Positions 25,859 through 35,130 of a stretch of 64,000 nucleotides of DNA are shown piece by piece. Origin of the DNA: an uncultured Muribaculum sp. (lineage in GTDB: Bacteria; Bacteroidota; Bacteroidia; Bacteroidales; Muribaculaceae); NCBI GenBank assembly GCA_910589555.1, contig CAJUTE010000006.1, positions 1-64,000 on the forward strand, given 5' to 3'. The stretch's first letter is position 1, and each line of letters starts with the position of its first letter. The notes below the pieces were generated by a model. It saw only the letters and a list, made by a program, of their open reading frames with translations, was not told the DNA's origin and ran no database searches. The translations under genes were made by a program, and so were the position numbers.

Positions 25859-28489
25859 ATGCGTATAAAATTGCTAATCATATTAATGACGATAATGGGC
25901 TTGAGCGCGAAAGCTCAGGTAAGAGGCGTAGGCAATGTACCTGTCGACACTGTTTATGCTCCAAACGTAATCTATTCCGGTATGCCTAATTCCTATGAGA
26001 TAGCGGGCATCAAAGTGACCGGTGTGCCAAACTATGAGGATTACATCGTCATCGGATATGCCGGAATCAATATCGGAGACCGTGTGGAGATTCCCGGACC
26101 GGAAATCACCAACGCAGTGAAACGCCTTGTAAGACAAGGTCTGTTCTCTTCCGTGAAAATAATTGTTGAAAAGACCGCCGGCGACCGTGCGTGGCTTGAA
26201 TACGCCCTGAAGCCGCAACCGAGAATCTCGGAAATCAACTATCGCGGAGTATCGAAAAATGAGAAGAAAGATCTTGAAGAGCGCCTGCAGCTCATGAAAG
26301 GCAATCAGATCACGCCTAACATCGTGAACCGCGCGACCCAGATAATCCAGAACTACTATAAGCAGAAAGGTTTCGGCAACGCCACCATCAAAATCGACCA
26401 GGTGGAAGACTTGTCGGCTCCCAACGAAAACATCGTCAACATAAATGTGGACAAGCACAGCAAGGTCAAAGTGCACAAAATCTACATTGACGGCAACGAG
26501 ATGCTGAGCGACGGAGTCATTAAGCGCACCATGAAGAAGACCAACGAGAGCGGAAACCTGCTCAACCTCTTCAAGCAGAAGAAGTTTGTGGAAACCGACT
26601 TCGACAATGACCTTGACCTCATCATCGCAAAATACAACGAAAAAGGATACCGCGACGCCAAGATTCTAAAGGACAGCGTTGTCCCCTACGATGAGAAGCA
26701 CGTCGACGTGTATATCGACCTTGAAGAAGGTAAGAAATACTATATCAGCAACATCGACTGGGTGGGAAATACAGTTTATCCCACCGAAATCCTGGATAGA
26801 ATCCTGGAGATAAAGCCCGGAGATGTATATAACCAGAAATTGCTCGACAAGCGACTCCGCGACGATGATGATGCCGTGGGCAACCTTTACTATAACACCG
26901 GTTATCTCTTCTATGACCTTGTGCCCATCGAGAAAAACATCAACGGCGACTCAATCGACCTTGAGATGCGCATCACCGAGGGTCCGCAGGCAACTATCAA
27001 CAACGTCATCATCACCGGTAACGACCGTCTTTACGAGAAGGTGATACGCCGTGAGTTGCGTGTAAAACCCGGACAGCTGTTCAACAAGGAGGACCTCATG
27101 CGTTCGGCACGTGAAATCGCTCAGACCGGACACTTCGACCCGGAGAATATGGACATACGCCCAGAGCCCAACATGGACAACGGTACTGTAGACATCCTTT
27201 TCGGACTTGAATCGAAAGCCAACGACCAGGTGGAGGTGTCATTTGGTTGGGGACAGACCGGTGTCATCGGTAAAGTGGCGCTGAAGTTCACCAACTTCTC
27301 CATCAAAAACCTGTTCCGCCCCGGCTCTTACCGTGGTCTTATCCCGCAGGGTGAAGGACAGACCTTCACCATCAGCGCGCAGACCAACGCCAAATACTAT
27401 CAGAGCTACTCAATCTCATTCCTTGATCCGTGGTTCGGAGGCAAGCGCCCCAACTCACTGTCGGTATCGGCTTATTACGCCCGCCAGACAGGTATCAACT
27501 CATCCTACTATAACCGCAACTGGTACAATCCCTACACCTATGGCGGATATGGTTACGGCTATGGTTACGGCTACAACGATTACTACCAGAACTCTTACGA
27601 GAATGCCTACGACCCCAACAAGATTCTCCAGATGGTGGGTGTCACCGTGGGATTCGGTAAGCGTCTAAGCTGGCCTGACGACTACTTCCAGTTCCAGGCT
27701 GACATAAGCTACCAGTGGTACTATCTGAAGAACTGGGATTACCTCTACTATATGAAGAACGGTGTGTCAAACTCCATCGTGCTCGGCTTGACCCTCTCAC
27801 GCCAGTCAATCGACAACCCGCTCTACACCCGCCGAGGCTCAATATTCTCAATCAACTTGCAGATGACTCCCCCGGCATCGCTGTTCAGCGGCAACAAAGA
27901 CTGGGAACGTCTCAGCAAGGATGACAGCGAAGAGTCCAAGAAAGAACTCTACAAGTGGATCGAATACTGGAAGCTCAGAATCAAGACCCGCACCTACACA
28001 CCGCTCACCGACCCCAACGGACGCTGGACACTCGTGTTGATGACACGCGCCGACATCGGTCTTCTCGGAAGCTACAACAAGTGGCTTAAGACACCGTTTG
28101 AAACATTCTACGTGGGTGGTGACGGAATGTCAGGCTCCTATCAGTATGCAACCGAAACCATCGGACTTCGCGGTTACGAGAACGGACAGCTCACCCCCTA
28201 CGGTCAGGAGGGCTACGCCTACACCCGCTTCGGAATGGAGCTTCACTTCCCGTTCATGCTCTCAGCATCGACCAACATCTACGGTATCGCGTTTGTCGAA
28301 GCCGGAAATGCCTGGACCAGCGTGAAGAGCTTCGAGCCGTTCAACATGAAACGCAGCGCCGGCGCCGGTGTGCGCATCTTCCTCCCGATGGTGGGTATGA
28401 TGGGTATCGACTGGGCATACGGTTTCGATCAGGTGTTCGGACAGAAGGGAGGCAGCCAGCTCCACTTCATCTTGGGTCAGGAATTCTAA
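25859..28489 (+). CDS. bamA: Outer-membrane protein assembly factor BamA
   Basis: An 876-residue protein that inserts beta-barrel proteins into the outer membrane. A signal peptide (ending GLSAKAQ) is followed by five POTRA-like repeats (residues about 45-430; examples RISEINYRGVSKNEKKDLEE and TINNVIITGNDRLYEKVIRR) and a 16-strand barrel (about 450-876) ending LHFILGQEF with the usual terminal Phe. An extracellular-loop insertion near residue 560 is a run of alternating Gly and Tyr. Two OmpH/Skp-like chaperone genes follow. The gene is longer than proteobacterial BamA, as is usual in Bacteroidetes. Confidence 0.94.
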   Translation: MRIKLLIILMTIMGLSAKAQVRGVGNVPVDTVYAPNVIYSGMPNSYEIAGIKVTGVPNYEDYIVIGYAGINIGDRVEIPGPEITNAVKRLVRQGLFSSVKIIVEKTAGDRAWLEYALKPQPRISEINYRGVSKNEKKDLEERLQLMKGNQITPNIVNRATQIIQNYYKQKGFGNATIKIDQVEDLSAPNENIVNINVDKHSKVKVHKIYIDGNEMLSDGVIKRTMKKTNESGNLLNLFKQKKFVETDFDNDLDLIIAKYNEKGYRDAKILKDSVVPYDEKHVDVYIDLEEGKKYYISNIDWVGNTVYPTEILDRILEIKPGDVYNQKLLDKRLRDDDDAVGNLYYNTGYLFYDLVPIEKNINGDSIDLEMRITEGPQATINNVIITGNDRLYEKVIRRELRVKPGQLFNKEDLMRSAREIAQTGHFDPENMDIRPEPNMDNGTVDILFGLESKANDQVEVSFGWGQTGVIGKVALKFTNFSIKNLFRPGSYRGLIPQGEGQTFTISAQTNAKYYQSYSISFLDPWFGGKRPNSLSVSAYYARQTGINSSYYNRNWYNPYTYGGYGYGYGYGYNDYYQNSYENAYDPNKILQMVGVTVGFGKRLSWPDDYFQFQADISYQWYYLKNWDYLYYMKNGVSNSIVLGLTLSRQSIDNPLYTRRGSIFSINLQMTPPASLFSGNKDWERLSKDDSEESKKELYKWIEYWKLRIKTRTYTPLTDPNGRWTLVLMTRADIGLLGSYNKWLKTPFETFYVGGDGMSGSYQYATETIGLRGYENGQLTPYGQEGYAYTRFGMELHFPFMLSASTNIYGIAFVEAGNAWTSVKSFEPFNMKRSAGAGVRIFLPMVGMMGIDWAYGFDQVFGQKGGSQLHFILGQEF

Positions 28490-28560
28490 AAAATATTAAC
28501 CGGAATAAACTTATAAGCTCGTAAAACGTCTTATATAATAGACACATTAAATATCACGAT

Positions 28561-29076
28561 ATGAAAAAGTTGACATTCACGCTTCTGATGATGTTTTTAT
28601 GCACAGCAGGACTCTACGCGCAAAAGTTCGCGTTAATCGACATGGAATACATATTGAAGAACGTGCCGGCATACGAAATGGCAAACGAGCAACTCAACCA
28701 GATATCGCAACGCTGGCAGAAAGAGGTTGAGGCAAAAGCCGCCGAAGCCCAGACTATGTATAAGAACTACCAGAGCGACATGGTGTTCCTCACCGACGAG
28801 CAAAAGACCAAAAAAGAGGAGGCAATCGTAGCTAAAGAAAAAGAAGCGAGTGAACTCCGCTACAAATATTTCGGTCCGGAAGGCGAACTCTACAAAAAAC
28901 GTCAGAGCCTCATGCAGCCTATTCAAGACGAGGTGTATAACGCGGTGAAAAAAGTGAGTGAGGAACGCGGCTATCAGTGTATTTTTGACCGCGCATCTTC
29001 AGCCAACATCATCTTCGCATCGCCCAGAATAGACGTGAGCAACGAAGTTCTTGCCAAAATGGGCTATGCAAAGTGA
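28561..29076 (+). CDS. OmpH/Skp-family periplasmic chaperone (first copy)
   Basis: A 171-residue exported protein (signal MKKLTFTLLMMFLCTAGLYAQ). After the first strand, KFALIDMEYILKNVPAYEMA, it is a long charged coiled coil (about 40-125, rich in Gln, Lys, Glu and Ala) with a short C-terminal beta segment. Skp-like proteins carry unfolded barrel proteins to BamA. It lies 71 bases after bamA and 99 bases before a second copy. Confidence 0.9.
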   Translation: MKKLTFTLLMMFLCTAGLYAQKFALIDMEYILKNVPAYEMANEQLNQISQRWQKEVEAKAAEAQTMYKNYQSDMVFLTDEQKTKKEEAIVAKEKEASELRYKYFGPEGELYKKRQSLMQPIQDEVYNAVKKVSEERGYQCIFDRASSANIIFASPRIDVSNEVLAKMGYAK

Positions 29077-29117
29077 TATATTCACATTTGTTAATAGTAT
29101 ATTTCGCAATAGTTTCT

Positions 29118-29125
29118 TATCTTTG
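29118..29125 (+). promoter_or_regulatory. -7 element before the second ompH-like gene
   Basis: TATCTTTG fits the consensus 50 bases before the ATG at 29176; the -33 box is not at standard spacing. The second chaperone may therefore also be transcribed on its own. Confidence 0.5.
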
Positions 29126-29175
29126 CAGCTAAATTATTAACATAATTAGGAAACTTTAAAACATTACCAATCGAT

Positions 29176-29676
29176 ATGATTAAGAAAATTTTACTCGCTA
29201 TACTTGTAGCGTTCCCTATGGTTGCGGCAGCTCAGGCTCCTAAATTCGGAGTGGTCAACACCCAAACAATCATCCAAGACCTTCCCGACTTTAAAGAAGC
29301 ACAGGAACAAGTGGCTTCCGCATCAAAGAAATACGAGGAAGAATTCAAGAAACTTCAGGAGCAGATGGAAAAGAACTATGCCGAATTCCAGGCTCTTGCC
29401 GCTGACACCCCTGAATCAATAAAAGAACGCCGCATGCAGGACATTCAGGATCTTGACCAGAAGATGCAGCAATTCCACGCTACAGCCACTCAGGACATCC
29501 AGCGTCAGCAGGAAACTCTTCTCGCTCCTATCCAGGAAAAGGTTCGTCAGGCATTGAATGCTGTCGGCAAAGAGAACAACATGACATTCATTTTTGAAAA
29601 TGTAATGCCTGTATACACCGGAACCGATGTTACCGACGTAACACCGATGGTCCGCACCAAACTCGGTCTTAAATAA
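29176..29676 (+). CDS. OmpH/Skp-family periplasmic chaperone (second copy)
   Basis: A 166-residue exported protein (signal ending AAAQA) with the family strand FGVVNTQTIIQDLPDFKEAQ, a coiled-coil arm rich in Gln, Glu and Lys (about 45-125) and a short beta end. It is clearly paralogous to the gene just upstream but diverged; tandem ompH copies behind bamA are usual in Bacteroidales. It has a candidate promoter in front and a strong terminator behind. Confidence 0.9.
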   Translation: MIKKILLAILVAFPMVAAAQAPKFGVVNTQTIIQDLPDFKEAQEQVASASKKYEEEFKKLQEQMEKNYAEFQALAADTPESIKERRMQDIQDLDQKMQQFHATATQDIQRQQETLLAPIQEKVRQALNAVGKENNMTFIFENVMPVYTGTDVTDVTPMVRTKLGLK

Positions 29677-29699
29677 CCAGCGCTAACCTATATGAACGA

Positions 29700-29739
29700 A
29701 AAGGTCTCACGCAAAAACGCGTGGGACCTTTGCTTTTTC
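29700..29739 (+). terminator. Rho-independent terminator after the ompH pair
   Basis: A 13-bp stem (29700-29712 with 29719-29731, one G-T pair), a 6-base loop and a T-run. Confidence 0.88.
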
Positions 29740-29762
29740 ATCATACTCTCACATATTATTCG

Positions 29763-29770
29763 TAAATTTG
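29763..29770 (+). promoter_or_regulatory. -7 element placing murI as a leaderless transcript
   Basis: TAAATTTG ends four bases before the murI ATG at 29775, so transcription should begin at or next to the start codon. The -33 box is weak. Confidence 0.5.
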
Positions 29771-29774
29771 TGTC

Positions 29775-30611
29775 ATGACCAATTCAAATACCACTACCGG
29801 ACCAATCGGTATCTTCGATTCCGGCTATGGCGGGCTGACCATACTCAGCGAAATACGCAAATCATTGCCGGAATATGACTACATATATCTCGGCGACAAC
29901 GCGCGCGCGCCTTACGGCACCCGGTCATTTGACATAGTGTACCGATTCACTCTTGAAGCGGTGAACTATCTTTTTGACCAAGGTTGCCCGCTGGTGATTC
30001 TCGCCTGCAACACGGCATCGGCAAAAGCCCTCAGAAGCATCCAGCAAAACAATCTACCCGAAATAGATCCCACACGGAGGGTGCTGGGAGTGATACGTCC
30101 CACCGTGGAAACCATCGGCAAGCTCACCCACACCGGCAAGATAGGCATCTTCGGCACTCCTGGCACTGTGAAGAGCGGAAGCTATGAGATGGAGATAGCC
30201 AAACTGTATCCCGATTTCACCACCGTGACCCATGCCTGCCCCATGTGGGTGCCTCTCATCGAAAACGGCGAAGCGACAAGCCCCGGAGCCGACTATTTCG
30301 TGAAACAGGAGGTGGAGCGGTTGCTCGCCAAAGAACCGGACATAGACACCATCATTCTCGGATGTACCCACTATCCCCTACTGATCGACAAGATAAAAGC
30401 CTACGTGCCCGAGGGGATAACCGTGCTGCCCCAGGGAGAGCTGGTGGGAAAAAGCCTTGCCGACTATCTGTCGCGGCATCCTGAGATGGAGACACGTCTC
30501 ACAAAGGGATCGTCATGCCGATTCCTCACCACCGAGAATGCCGACAAATTCAATGAATCGGCAAGCATCTTCCTCTCCCATCCCGTGACCGCCGAGTCAA
30601 TCACTCTTTAG
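29775..30611 (+). CDS. murI: Glutamate racemase
   Basis: A 278-residue cofactor-independent racemase supplying D-glutamate for peptidoglycan. The two catalytic cysteines are in LVILACNTASAKAL (about residue 77) and TIILGCTHYPLLID (about 197); the N-terminal GIFDSGYGGLTIL binds the substrate. It follows the bamA/ompH cluster but has its own promoter, which leaves almost no leader, so the ATG at 29775 is well fixed. Confidence 0.95.
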   Translation: MTNSNTTTGPIGIFDSGYGGLTILSEIRKSLPEYDYIYLGDNARAPYGTRSFDIVYRFTLEAVNYLFDQGCPLVILACNTASAKALRSIQQNNLPEIDPTRRVLGVIRPTVETIGKLTHTGKIGIFGTPGTVKSGSYEMEIAKLYPDFTTVTHACPMWVPLIENGEATSPGADYFVKQEVERLLAKEPDIDTIILGCTHYPLLIDKIKAYVPEGITVLPQGELVGKSLADYLSRHPEMETRLTKGSSCRFLTTENADKFNESASIFLSHPVTAESITL

Positions 30612-30645
30612 GAGCAACTTATTTACAATAAATCAATACACTCAC

Positions 30646-33120
30646 ATGAAACTAACCTTATTTAAAATCATGACCGTCGTCGCGGCATTAAACGCAGCGA
30701 ATGCTCTCGCGGCTGAGAACGACATGAAGTTATGGTATGACAAGCCTGCCTCACTTTGGGTGGAAGCCCTGCCTCTGGGCAACGGAGCCGTAGGCGCAAT
30801 GGTGTTCGGCGACCCCGCCAACGAGCAATTCCAGCTCAACGAAGAGACAGTGTGGGGCGGCTCACCTTACAACAACACCAATCCCAAGGCTAAAGAATCG
30901 CTCGATGAAATAAGAAGGCTGATTTTCGAAGGCAAAAACTCGGAGGCACAAAAACTGTGCGGTCCGGCTATATGCTCGCCCCAAGGAGCCAACGGTATGC
31001 CTTATCAGACAGTAGGGTCGCTGATGCTCGACTTTGACAGCGTGTCGGACTACACCGACTACTACCGCGACCTCGACATATCAAGAGCCGTAGCCACCAC
31101 ACGATTCCGTGCCGGCGACACGGAATATGTGCGTGAAGCGTTCACCTCACTTCCCGACCGCCTGCTTGTGGTCAAACTCACAGCATCCAAGAAAGGAAAA
31201 ATATCATTTACCGCCCGATATTCAACCCCATATACCGACGCAACCTCATCGACCCCGGCACGCAACGAACTGCTGCTGGAAGGCAAAGCCGACGACCACG
31301 AAGGGATCCCCGGCATGGTGCGATTCGCGTCATTGGCTCAAATCAACGCCAAAGGGGGCAAGACAGTGTCGGTAGGCGACTCGGCAATACGCGTCACTGA
31401 TGCCAACGAAGTGACCATATACGTGTCGATAGGCACCAATTTCGTCAACTATCACGATGTATCGGGCGATGCATTAAAATCGGCTCGTCAATATCTCGCC
31501 AAGGGGAAACGCGACTACGCCAAGATGCTGCGCGAACATGAAAACGCATACGCCAAACTGTTTGACAGAGTATCGCTCGACCTTGGCAGCAATGCCCAGG
31601 CAGCAAAGCCCACTGACGTGAGAGTGAAAGAATTTGCATCGGAATTCGACCCGCAGCTCGCCGCCCTATACTTCCAATTCGGACGCTATCTGCTTATATG
31701 CAGCTCGCAACCGGGCGGTCAAGCGGCAAATCTTCAAGGAATATGGAACTACAAGCTCCGCGCTCCGTGGGACGGAAAATACACCACCGACATCAATGTG
31801 GAGATGAACTACTGGCCTGCCGAGGTGACTAACCTGCAGGAGATGCATGAGCCGTTTCTCTCGCTTGTCGAGGATGTCGCCCTCACCGGCAAAGAGGCTG
31901 CCGCCATGTATGGCTGCCGCGGATGGACACTCCACCACAACACCGATATATGGCGTTCAACAGGCGCTGTCGATGGTCCTAAATACGGAGTTTGGCCCAC
32001 TTGCAACGCATGGTTCGCCCAGCATCTTTGGGATCGATACCTCTTCTCGGGCGATAAACAATATCTTGCCGGAGTATACCCCATCATGAAGGAGGCTTGC
32101 AAGTTCTATCTAGACTTCCTTGTGAGCGAGCCTGAAAACAACTGGCTTGTAGTGGCTCCCTCCTACTCCCCCGAAAATGCTCCGGTGGTCAACGGAAAGC
32201 GCAATTTCGTCATTGTCGCCGGCACCACGATGGACAATCAGATGGTGTCTGACCTGTTCCGTAACACTATCGACGCCGCTGCCGTGATGAACGAGGATGC
32301 CGCATTTGTCGATAGTCTGCGTCATGTAGCCGACAATTTGGCACCCATGCAGGTGGGACGCTGGGGACAAGTGCAGGAATGGATGAAAGACTGGGATAAC
32401 CCTAAAGACCGCCACCGCCACACCTCACACCTGTGGGGACTATATCCGGGACGACAGATCACCTACCGCACTCCGGTGCTGATGGAAGCCGCCAAAAAGA
32501 CCCTTAACGGCAGGGGCGACCACTCTACCGGATGGTCAATGGGATGGAAAGTGTGCTTCTGGGCACGACTTCTCGACGGAAACCACGCCTACAAGCTGAT
32601 TACCGAGCAGATTGTGCCTACCACCGAGGAAAAGGGTCAGAACGGAGGCACATATCCCAACCTGTTTGACGCTCATCCGCCGTTCCAGATTGACGGAAAC
32701 TTCGGGTGTACCGCCGGAATCGCCGAGATGCTTGTACAGAGCCATGCCGGCACAGTGCATCTGCTTCCAGCATTGCCTGATGTGTGGACGAAAGGCGAGG
32801 TCAAAGGACTACGCTGCCGTGGAGGATTTGTGCTTGACGACATGACTTGGGACAACGGAAAAATAAAGCAGGCTGTCATAACATCCACTACCGGAGGAAC
32901 TCTCCGCATAGCATCGGCAACTCCACTGAAATGCAACGTGGAGATGTCGCGAGTAGACAACGGAACAATAGTGGAAAATCAGCTGCTCACCCCGCAAGAG
33001 ATCAGAAAACCGCTCATATCACCTGAAGCACCCATAAATACGGAGGCTGCCAAATCGCCGGAATACATCTACGATATAGCAACCGTGCCGGGAGAATCCT
33101 ACACTTTTTCTGCGGAATAA
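30646..33120 (+). CDS. GH95 family alpha-L-fucosidase (or galactosidase)
   Basis: An 824-residue secreted glycoside hydrolase. A signal peptide (to about ALAAE) is followed by the N-terminal beta-sandwich with the family opening LWYDKPASLWVEALPLGNGAVGAMVFG and NEETVWGGSPY. An alpha/alpha-barrel follows, containing WNYKLRAPWDGKYTTDINVEMNYWPAE and FQIDGNFGCTAGIAEML, then a C-terminal beta domain. Length and order match GH95 enzymes that remove terminal alpha-1,2-fucose from host mucin or milk glycans. It stands alone, not in a SusC/SusD locus. Fucose specificity is inference; some relatives act on galactose. Confidence 0.92.
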   Translation: MKLTLFKIMTVVAALNAANALAAENDMKLWYDKPASLWVEALPLGNGAVGAMVFGDPANEQFQLNEETVWGGSPYNNTNPKAKESLDEIRRLIFEGKNSEAQKLCGPAICSPQGANGMPYQTVGSLMLDFDSVSDYTDYYRDLDISRAVATTRFRAGDTEYVREAFTSLPDRLLVVKLTASKKGKISFTARYSTPYTDATSSTPARNELLLEGKADDHEGIPGMVRFASLAQINAKGGKTVSVGDSAIRVTDANEVTIYVSIGTNFVNYHDVSGDALKSARQYLAKGKRDYAKMLREHENAYAKLFDRVSLDLGSNAQAAKPTDVRVKEFASEFDPQLAALYFQFGRYLLICSSQPGGQAANLQGIWNYKLRAPWDGKYTTDINVEMNYWPAEVTNLQEMHEPFLSLVEDVALTGKEAAAMYGCRGWTLHHNTDIWRSTGAVDGPKYGVWPTCNAWFAQHLWDRYLFSGDKQYLAGVYPIMKEACKFYLDFLVSEPENNWLVVAPSYSPENAPVVNGKRNFVIVAGTTMDNQMVSDLFRNTIDAAAVMNEDAAFVDSLRHVADNLAPMQVGRWGQVQEWMKDWDNPKDRHRHTSHLWGLYPGRQITYRTPVLMEAAKKTLNGRGDHSTGWSMGWKVCFWARLLDGNHAYKLITEQIVPTTEEKGQNGGTYPNLFDAHPPFQIDGNFGCTAGIAEMLVQSHAGTVHLLPALPDVWTKGEVKGLRCRGGFVLDDMTWDNGKIKQAVITSTTGGTLRIASATPLKCNVEMSRVDNGTIVENQLLTPQEIRKPLISPEAPINTEAAKSPEYIYDIATVPGESYTFSAE

Positions 33121-33149
33121 CGGCTATCTTTTTATAGCTATAGATGACG

Positions 33150-33187
33150 ATGCAAGGCTCTAATTTTAGAGCCTTGTATCATTTTTA
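33150..33187 (+). terminator. Terminator after the GH95 gene
   Basis: Arms CAAGGCTCTAA (33153-33163) and TTAGAGCCTTG (33166-33175...) form a stem that opens to a small AT loop, followed by a T-run. Confidence 0.7.
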
Positions 33188-33234
33188 TAGTGTGTTTAAT
33201 AAAAACGGGATCGTGGGATGGCGTGGTAAAAATG

Positions 33235-33282
33235 CGGTCTGCAGGACCGTAAAAGCTGAGCTCTTGCGGTCATACTGACCGC
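33235..33282. other. Paired GC hairpins in a gene-free stretch
   Basis: CGGTC/GACCG (33235-33249) and GCGGTC/GACCGC (33266-33282) are two hairpins with nearly the same arms. They lie in 33188-33330, where I see no gene. They may be a small RNA or remnants of a processed 3' end; nothing else supports a function. Confidence 0.3.
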
Positions 33283-33329
33283 CTCCCTTACAACAAGAAC
33301 AATACGGAATCAACTCACTGCCACGGTAC

Positions 33330-33366
33330 AAAAAATGGCTGCGTCACATCACGTGACACAGCCATT
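33330..33366 (-). terminator. Terminator of the M48 peptidase gene
   Basis: AATGGCTG and CAGCCATT arms with an inner GTCAC/GTGAC stem and one mismatch; on the minus strand a run of six T follows. Confidence 0.82.
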
Positions 33367-33385
33367 CCAATTTTTATGATTAATA

Positions 33386-34183
33386 TTATTTGCTTTCTTT
33401 GCTCTCAGGACGAGTGAAACCGTCTTTCTGGCAACGCTCAGTCATGTGCTTGATGCGAGCGGCAGTTTCAGGGTGAGAAGAGAACATTTTGTTAATGTAG
33501 CTTGAGCTGCCTGAGCTTTCGCCTTCCATGTTCTGGAACTTTTCAAATGCCATCACCATACCCCACGGGTTCTTGCCGTTTGCCTTCAGGAAATCGTAGC
33601 CGCAATCATCAGCTTCATTTTCCTGCTTCTGAGAATACTTGGCGTTGATGAGCGAAGAACCGAGGTCGCCGAGCTGAGAGTCGGTCAATGCAGCAGCCTT
33701 ACCGCTTGTAGAAGCGACACCATCCTTAAGCGCATCGCTCAACAGCTGGGTTTTGAAAGCATTCTTTGAATGATGCTTCATGACATGACCGATCTCGTGG
33801 CCGATGATGCCGAGAAGCTCATCATCGCTCATGATATCCATCAATGAAGAAAACACGCGCACACTTCCGTCGGGACACGCAAACGCGTTTACATCGATCA
33901 CATCGTAAACCTTAAAGTTCAATGGAATACCATCGGCTTCAGTGATGCCTTCAGTGAGCTTGTTAAGACGGATGGTGTAGGGATCCTTCTCATCACACAC
34001 CTTGTTGTGGGTGTCCATCCATTCCACTGATTCCTTTACATATTCAGCCATCTCTTTATCGGTCAAAGTCACTGCCTTGACTGCCTTGGTGGCACCCTTT
34101 ACGGCTCTTCCGAGATTAAACTGCGCCGACGCAGAAACGGTCGACAACAACAAAATCGACAAAAAAATCTTAAATCCTTTCAT
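33386..34183 (-). CDS. M48-family zinc metallopeptidase, secreted
   Basis: A 265-residue exported protease. The start is the ATG at 34183 (MKGFKIFLSILLLSTVSASAQ, a clear signal peptide); the longer frame runs through the promoter. The zinc motif IIGHEIGHVMKHHSK (HExxH at 129-133) and the third ligand in ENEADDCGYDFL are intact, as in BepA/Oma1-like periplasmic M48 enzymes that clear misassembled envelope proteins. It has no transmembrane domain or TPR repeats. It diverges from a membrane-protein gene through overlapping promoters. Confidence 0.88.
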   Translation of the reverse strand: MKGFKIFLSILLLSTVSASAQFNLGRAVKGATKAVKAVTLTDKEMAEYVKESVEWMDTHNKVCDEKDPYTIRLNKLTEGITEADGIPLNFKVYDVIDVNAFACPDGSVRVFSSLMDIMSDDELLGIIGHEIGHVMKHHSKNAFKTQLLSDALKDGVASTSGKAAALTDSQLGDLGSSLINAKYSQKQENEADDCGYDFLKANGKNPWGMVMAFEKFQNMEGESSGSSSYINKMFSSHPETAARIKHMTERCQKDGFTRPESKESK

Positions 34184-34218
34184 AAAAATAACGATATTTG
34201 CATTAAGTTTTTCCGGGA

Positions 34219-34226
34219 CAAAATTA
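34219..34226 (-). promoter_or_regulatory. -7 element of the M48 gene
   Basis: The minus strand reads TAATTTTG, 36 bases before the ATG. It overlaps the control region of the divergent gene, whose own -7 box is at 34236-34243. Confidence 0.5.
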
Positions 34227-34235
34227 CAAAAAATA

Positions 34236-34243
34236 TAGCTTTG
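34236..34243 (+). promoter_or_regulatory. -7 element of the divergent membrane-protein gene
   Basis: TAGCTTTG fits TAnnTTTG and ends 14 bases before the ATG at 34258, so the leader is very short. The -33 box is poor. Confidence 0.45.
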
Positions 34244-34257
34244 ATAAAATTTTAACC

Positions 34258-34779
34258 ATGGCAAAAATCATAATATCCCTTCTTGCAGCATTCCTGTGTT
34301 ATGGCGCCATAATGGGCTTGTCATCGGCAACGCTTATAAGCCCTTGGTTTCCAGCGGGCACCGCCCTTCTGTTCTCGGCAATCACGGGATTTGCCTTCGC
34401 ACATAAATGGGAGAAATTCACCAACACCGCCTCCTTCATACCCAACTATATATGCCACCTCATTGCGGTGACGGGAGTGCTGGGAGCCTCCTTTTATATA
34501 ATCAACTATGCTTTTGCCGACTCTTCGACCACCCACACCGTCAAAGCCGTGGTAGAACGACGCTATACCGAGACTCGCTATAAATCGAAACGCATCAGGC
34601 GGAACGTCTACGGCAGAGGGGAGCCATATAAAGTGTATTACATGGAATTGAGGTTTGAGAACGGCATGAAAAAATCACGCCTCATAGACATCAAGAAATT
34701 CAACCGCCTGAGAAAAGGCGATACCGTGAATGTCGACATCGCCCGCGGCGCCCTCTACGTTCCCGTGATAAAAAAATAG
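34258..34779 (+). CDS. Small integral membrane protein, function unknown
   Basis: A 173-residue protein with three hydrophobic spans (about 4-25, 31-49 and 62-85), then a basic, polar C-terminal half (KAVVERRYTETRYKSKRIRR) and a short beta-rich end (KKFNRLRKGDTVNVDIARGA) that looks like a small OB or SH3-like fold. I do not recognise the family. It is monocistronic, divergent from the M48 protease. Confidence 0.65.
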   Translation: MAKIIISLLAAFLCYGAIMGLSSATLISPWFPAGTALLFSAITGFAFAHKWEKFTNTASFIPNYICHLIAVTGVLGASFYIINYAFADSSTTHTVKAVVERRYTETRYKSKRIRRNVYGRGEPYKVYYMELRFENGMKKSRLIDIKKFNRLRKGDTVNVDIARGALYVPVIKK

Positions 34780-34824
34780 CCCTTGAGCAAGAGCTCCCGG
34801 GCAACACACCTGTCCACGTAAGGA

Positions 34825-34858
34825 CACAAAAAAAGCTGATCACTTGAGTGGTCAGCTT
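34825..34858 (-). terminator. Terminator of the small Ala-rich lipoprotein gene
   Basis: An 11-bp stem (34833-34843 with 34848-34858, one mismatch-like G-T), loop TTGA, followed on the minus strand by a T-run. Confidence 0.8.
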
Positions 34859-34881
34859 ATTTCATGCTGTGTAATTTCTAA

Positions 34882-35082
34882 TTACTGAGCAACAGCAGCT
34901 GAGTCAGCAACAACAGCAGCAGAGTCAGCAACAGCAGCAGCTGAATCAGCTACAACTTCAACAGCCTCTTCTACAACTTCAACTTCTTCTGCAGGAGCAG
35001 CAGCTTCAGTATTTTCAGCATTCTTGCAAGAGAACATAGAAACGCTGAATACAACAGCAAGTAATAAAACTAACTTTTTCAT
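34882..35082 (-). CDS. Tiny Ala/Val/Glu-rich repeat lipoprotein
   Basis: A 66-residue lipoprotein: signal MKKLVLLLAVVFSVSMFSC (Cys19), an acidic Glu/Val stretch, then imperfect copies of VADSAAA/VADSAAV up to the end. The DNA is a run of near-triplet GCAGCA/ACAGCA repeats, so its length could vary by slippage. It has both a promoter and a terminator, so it is likely an abundant monocistronic mRNA. Small repeat lipoproteins like this are frequent in Bacteroidales; a structural envelope role is possible but unproven. Confidence 0.8.
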   Translation of the reverse strand: MKKLVLLLAVVFSVSMFSCKNAENTEAAAPAEEVEVVEEAVEVVADSAAAVADSAAVVADSAAVAQ

Positions 35083-35130
35083 TTCTTTGTAAATTAATAA
35101 TAAAACAATTTTTTAGCTTCAAAAACGATG

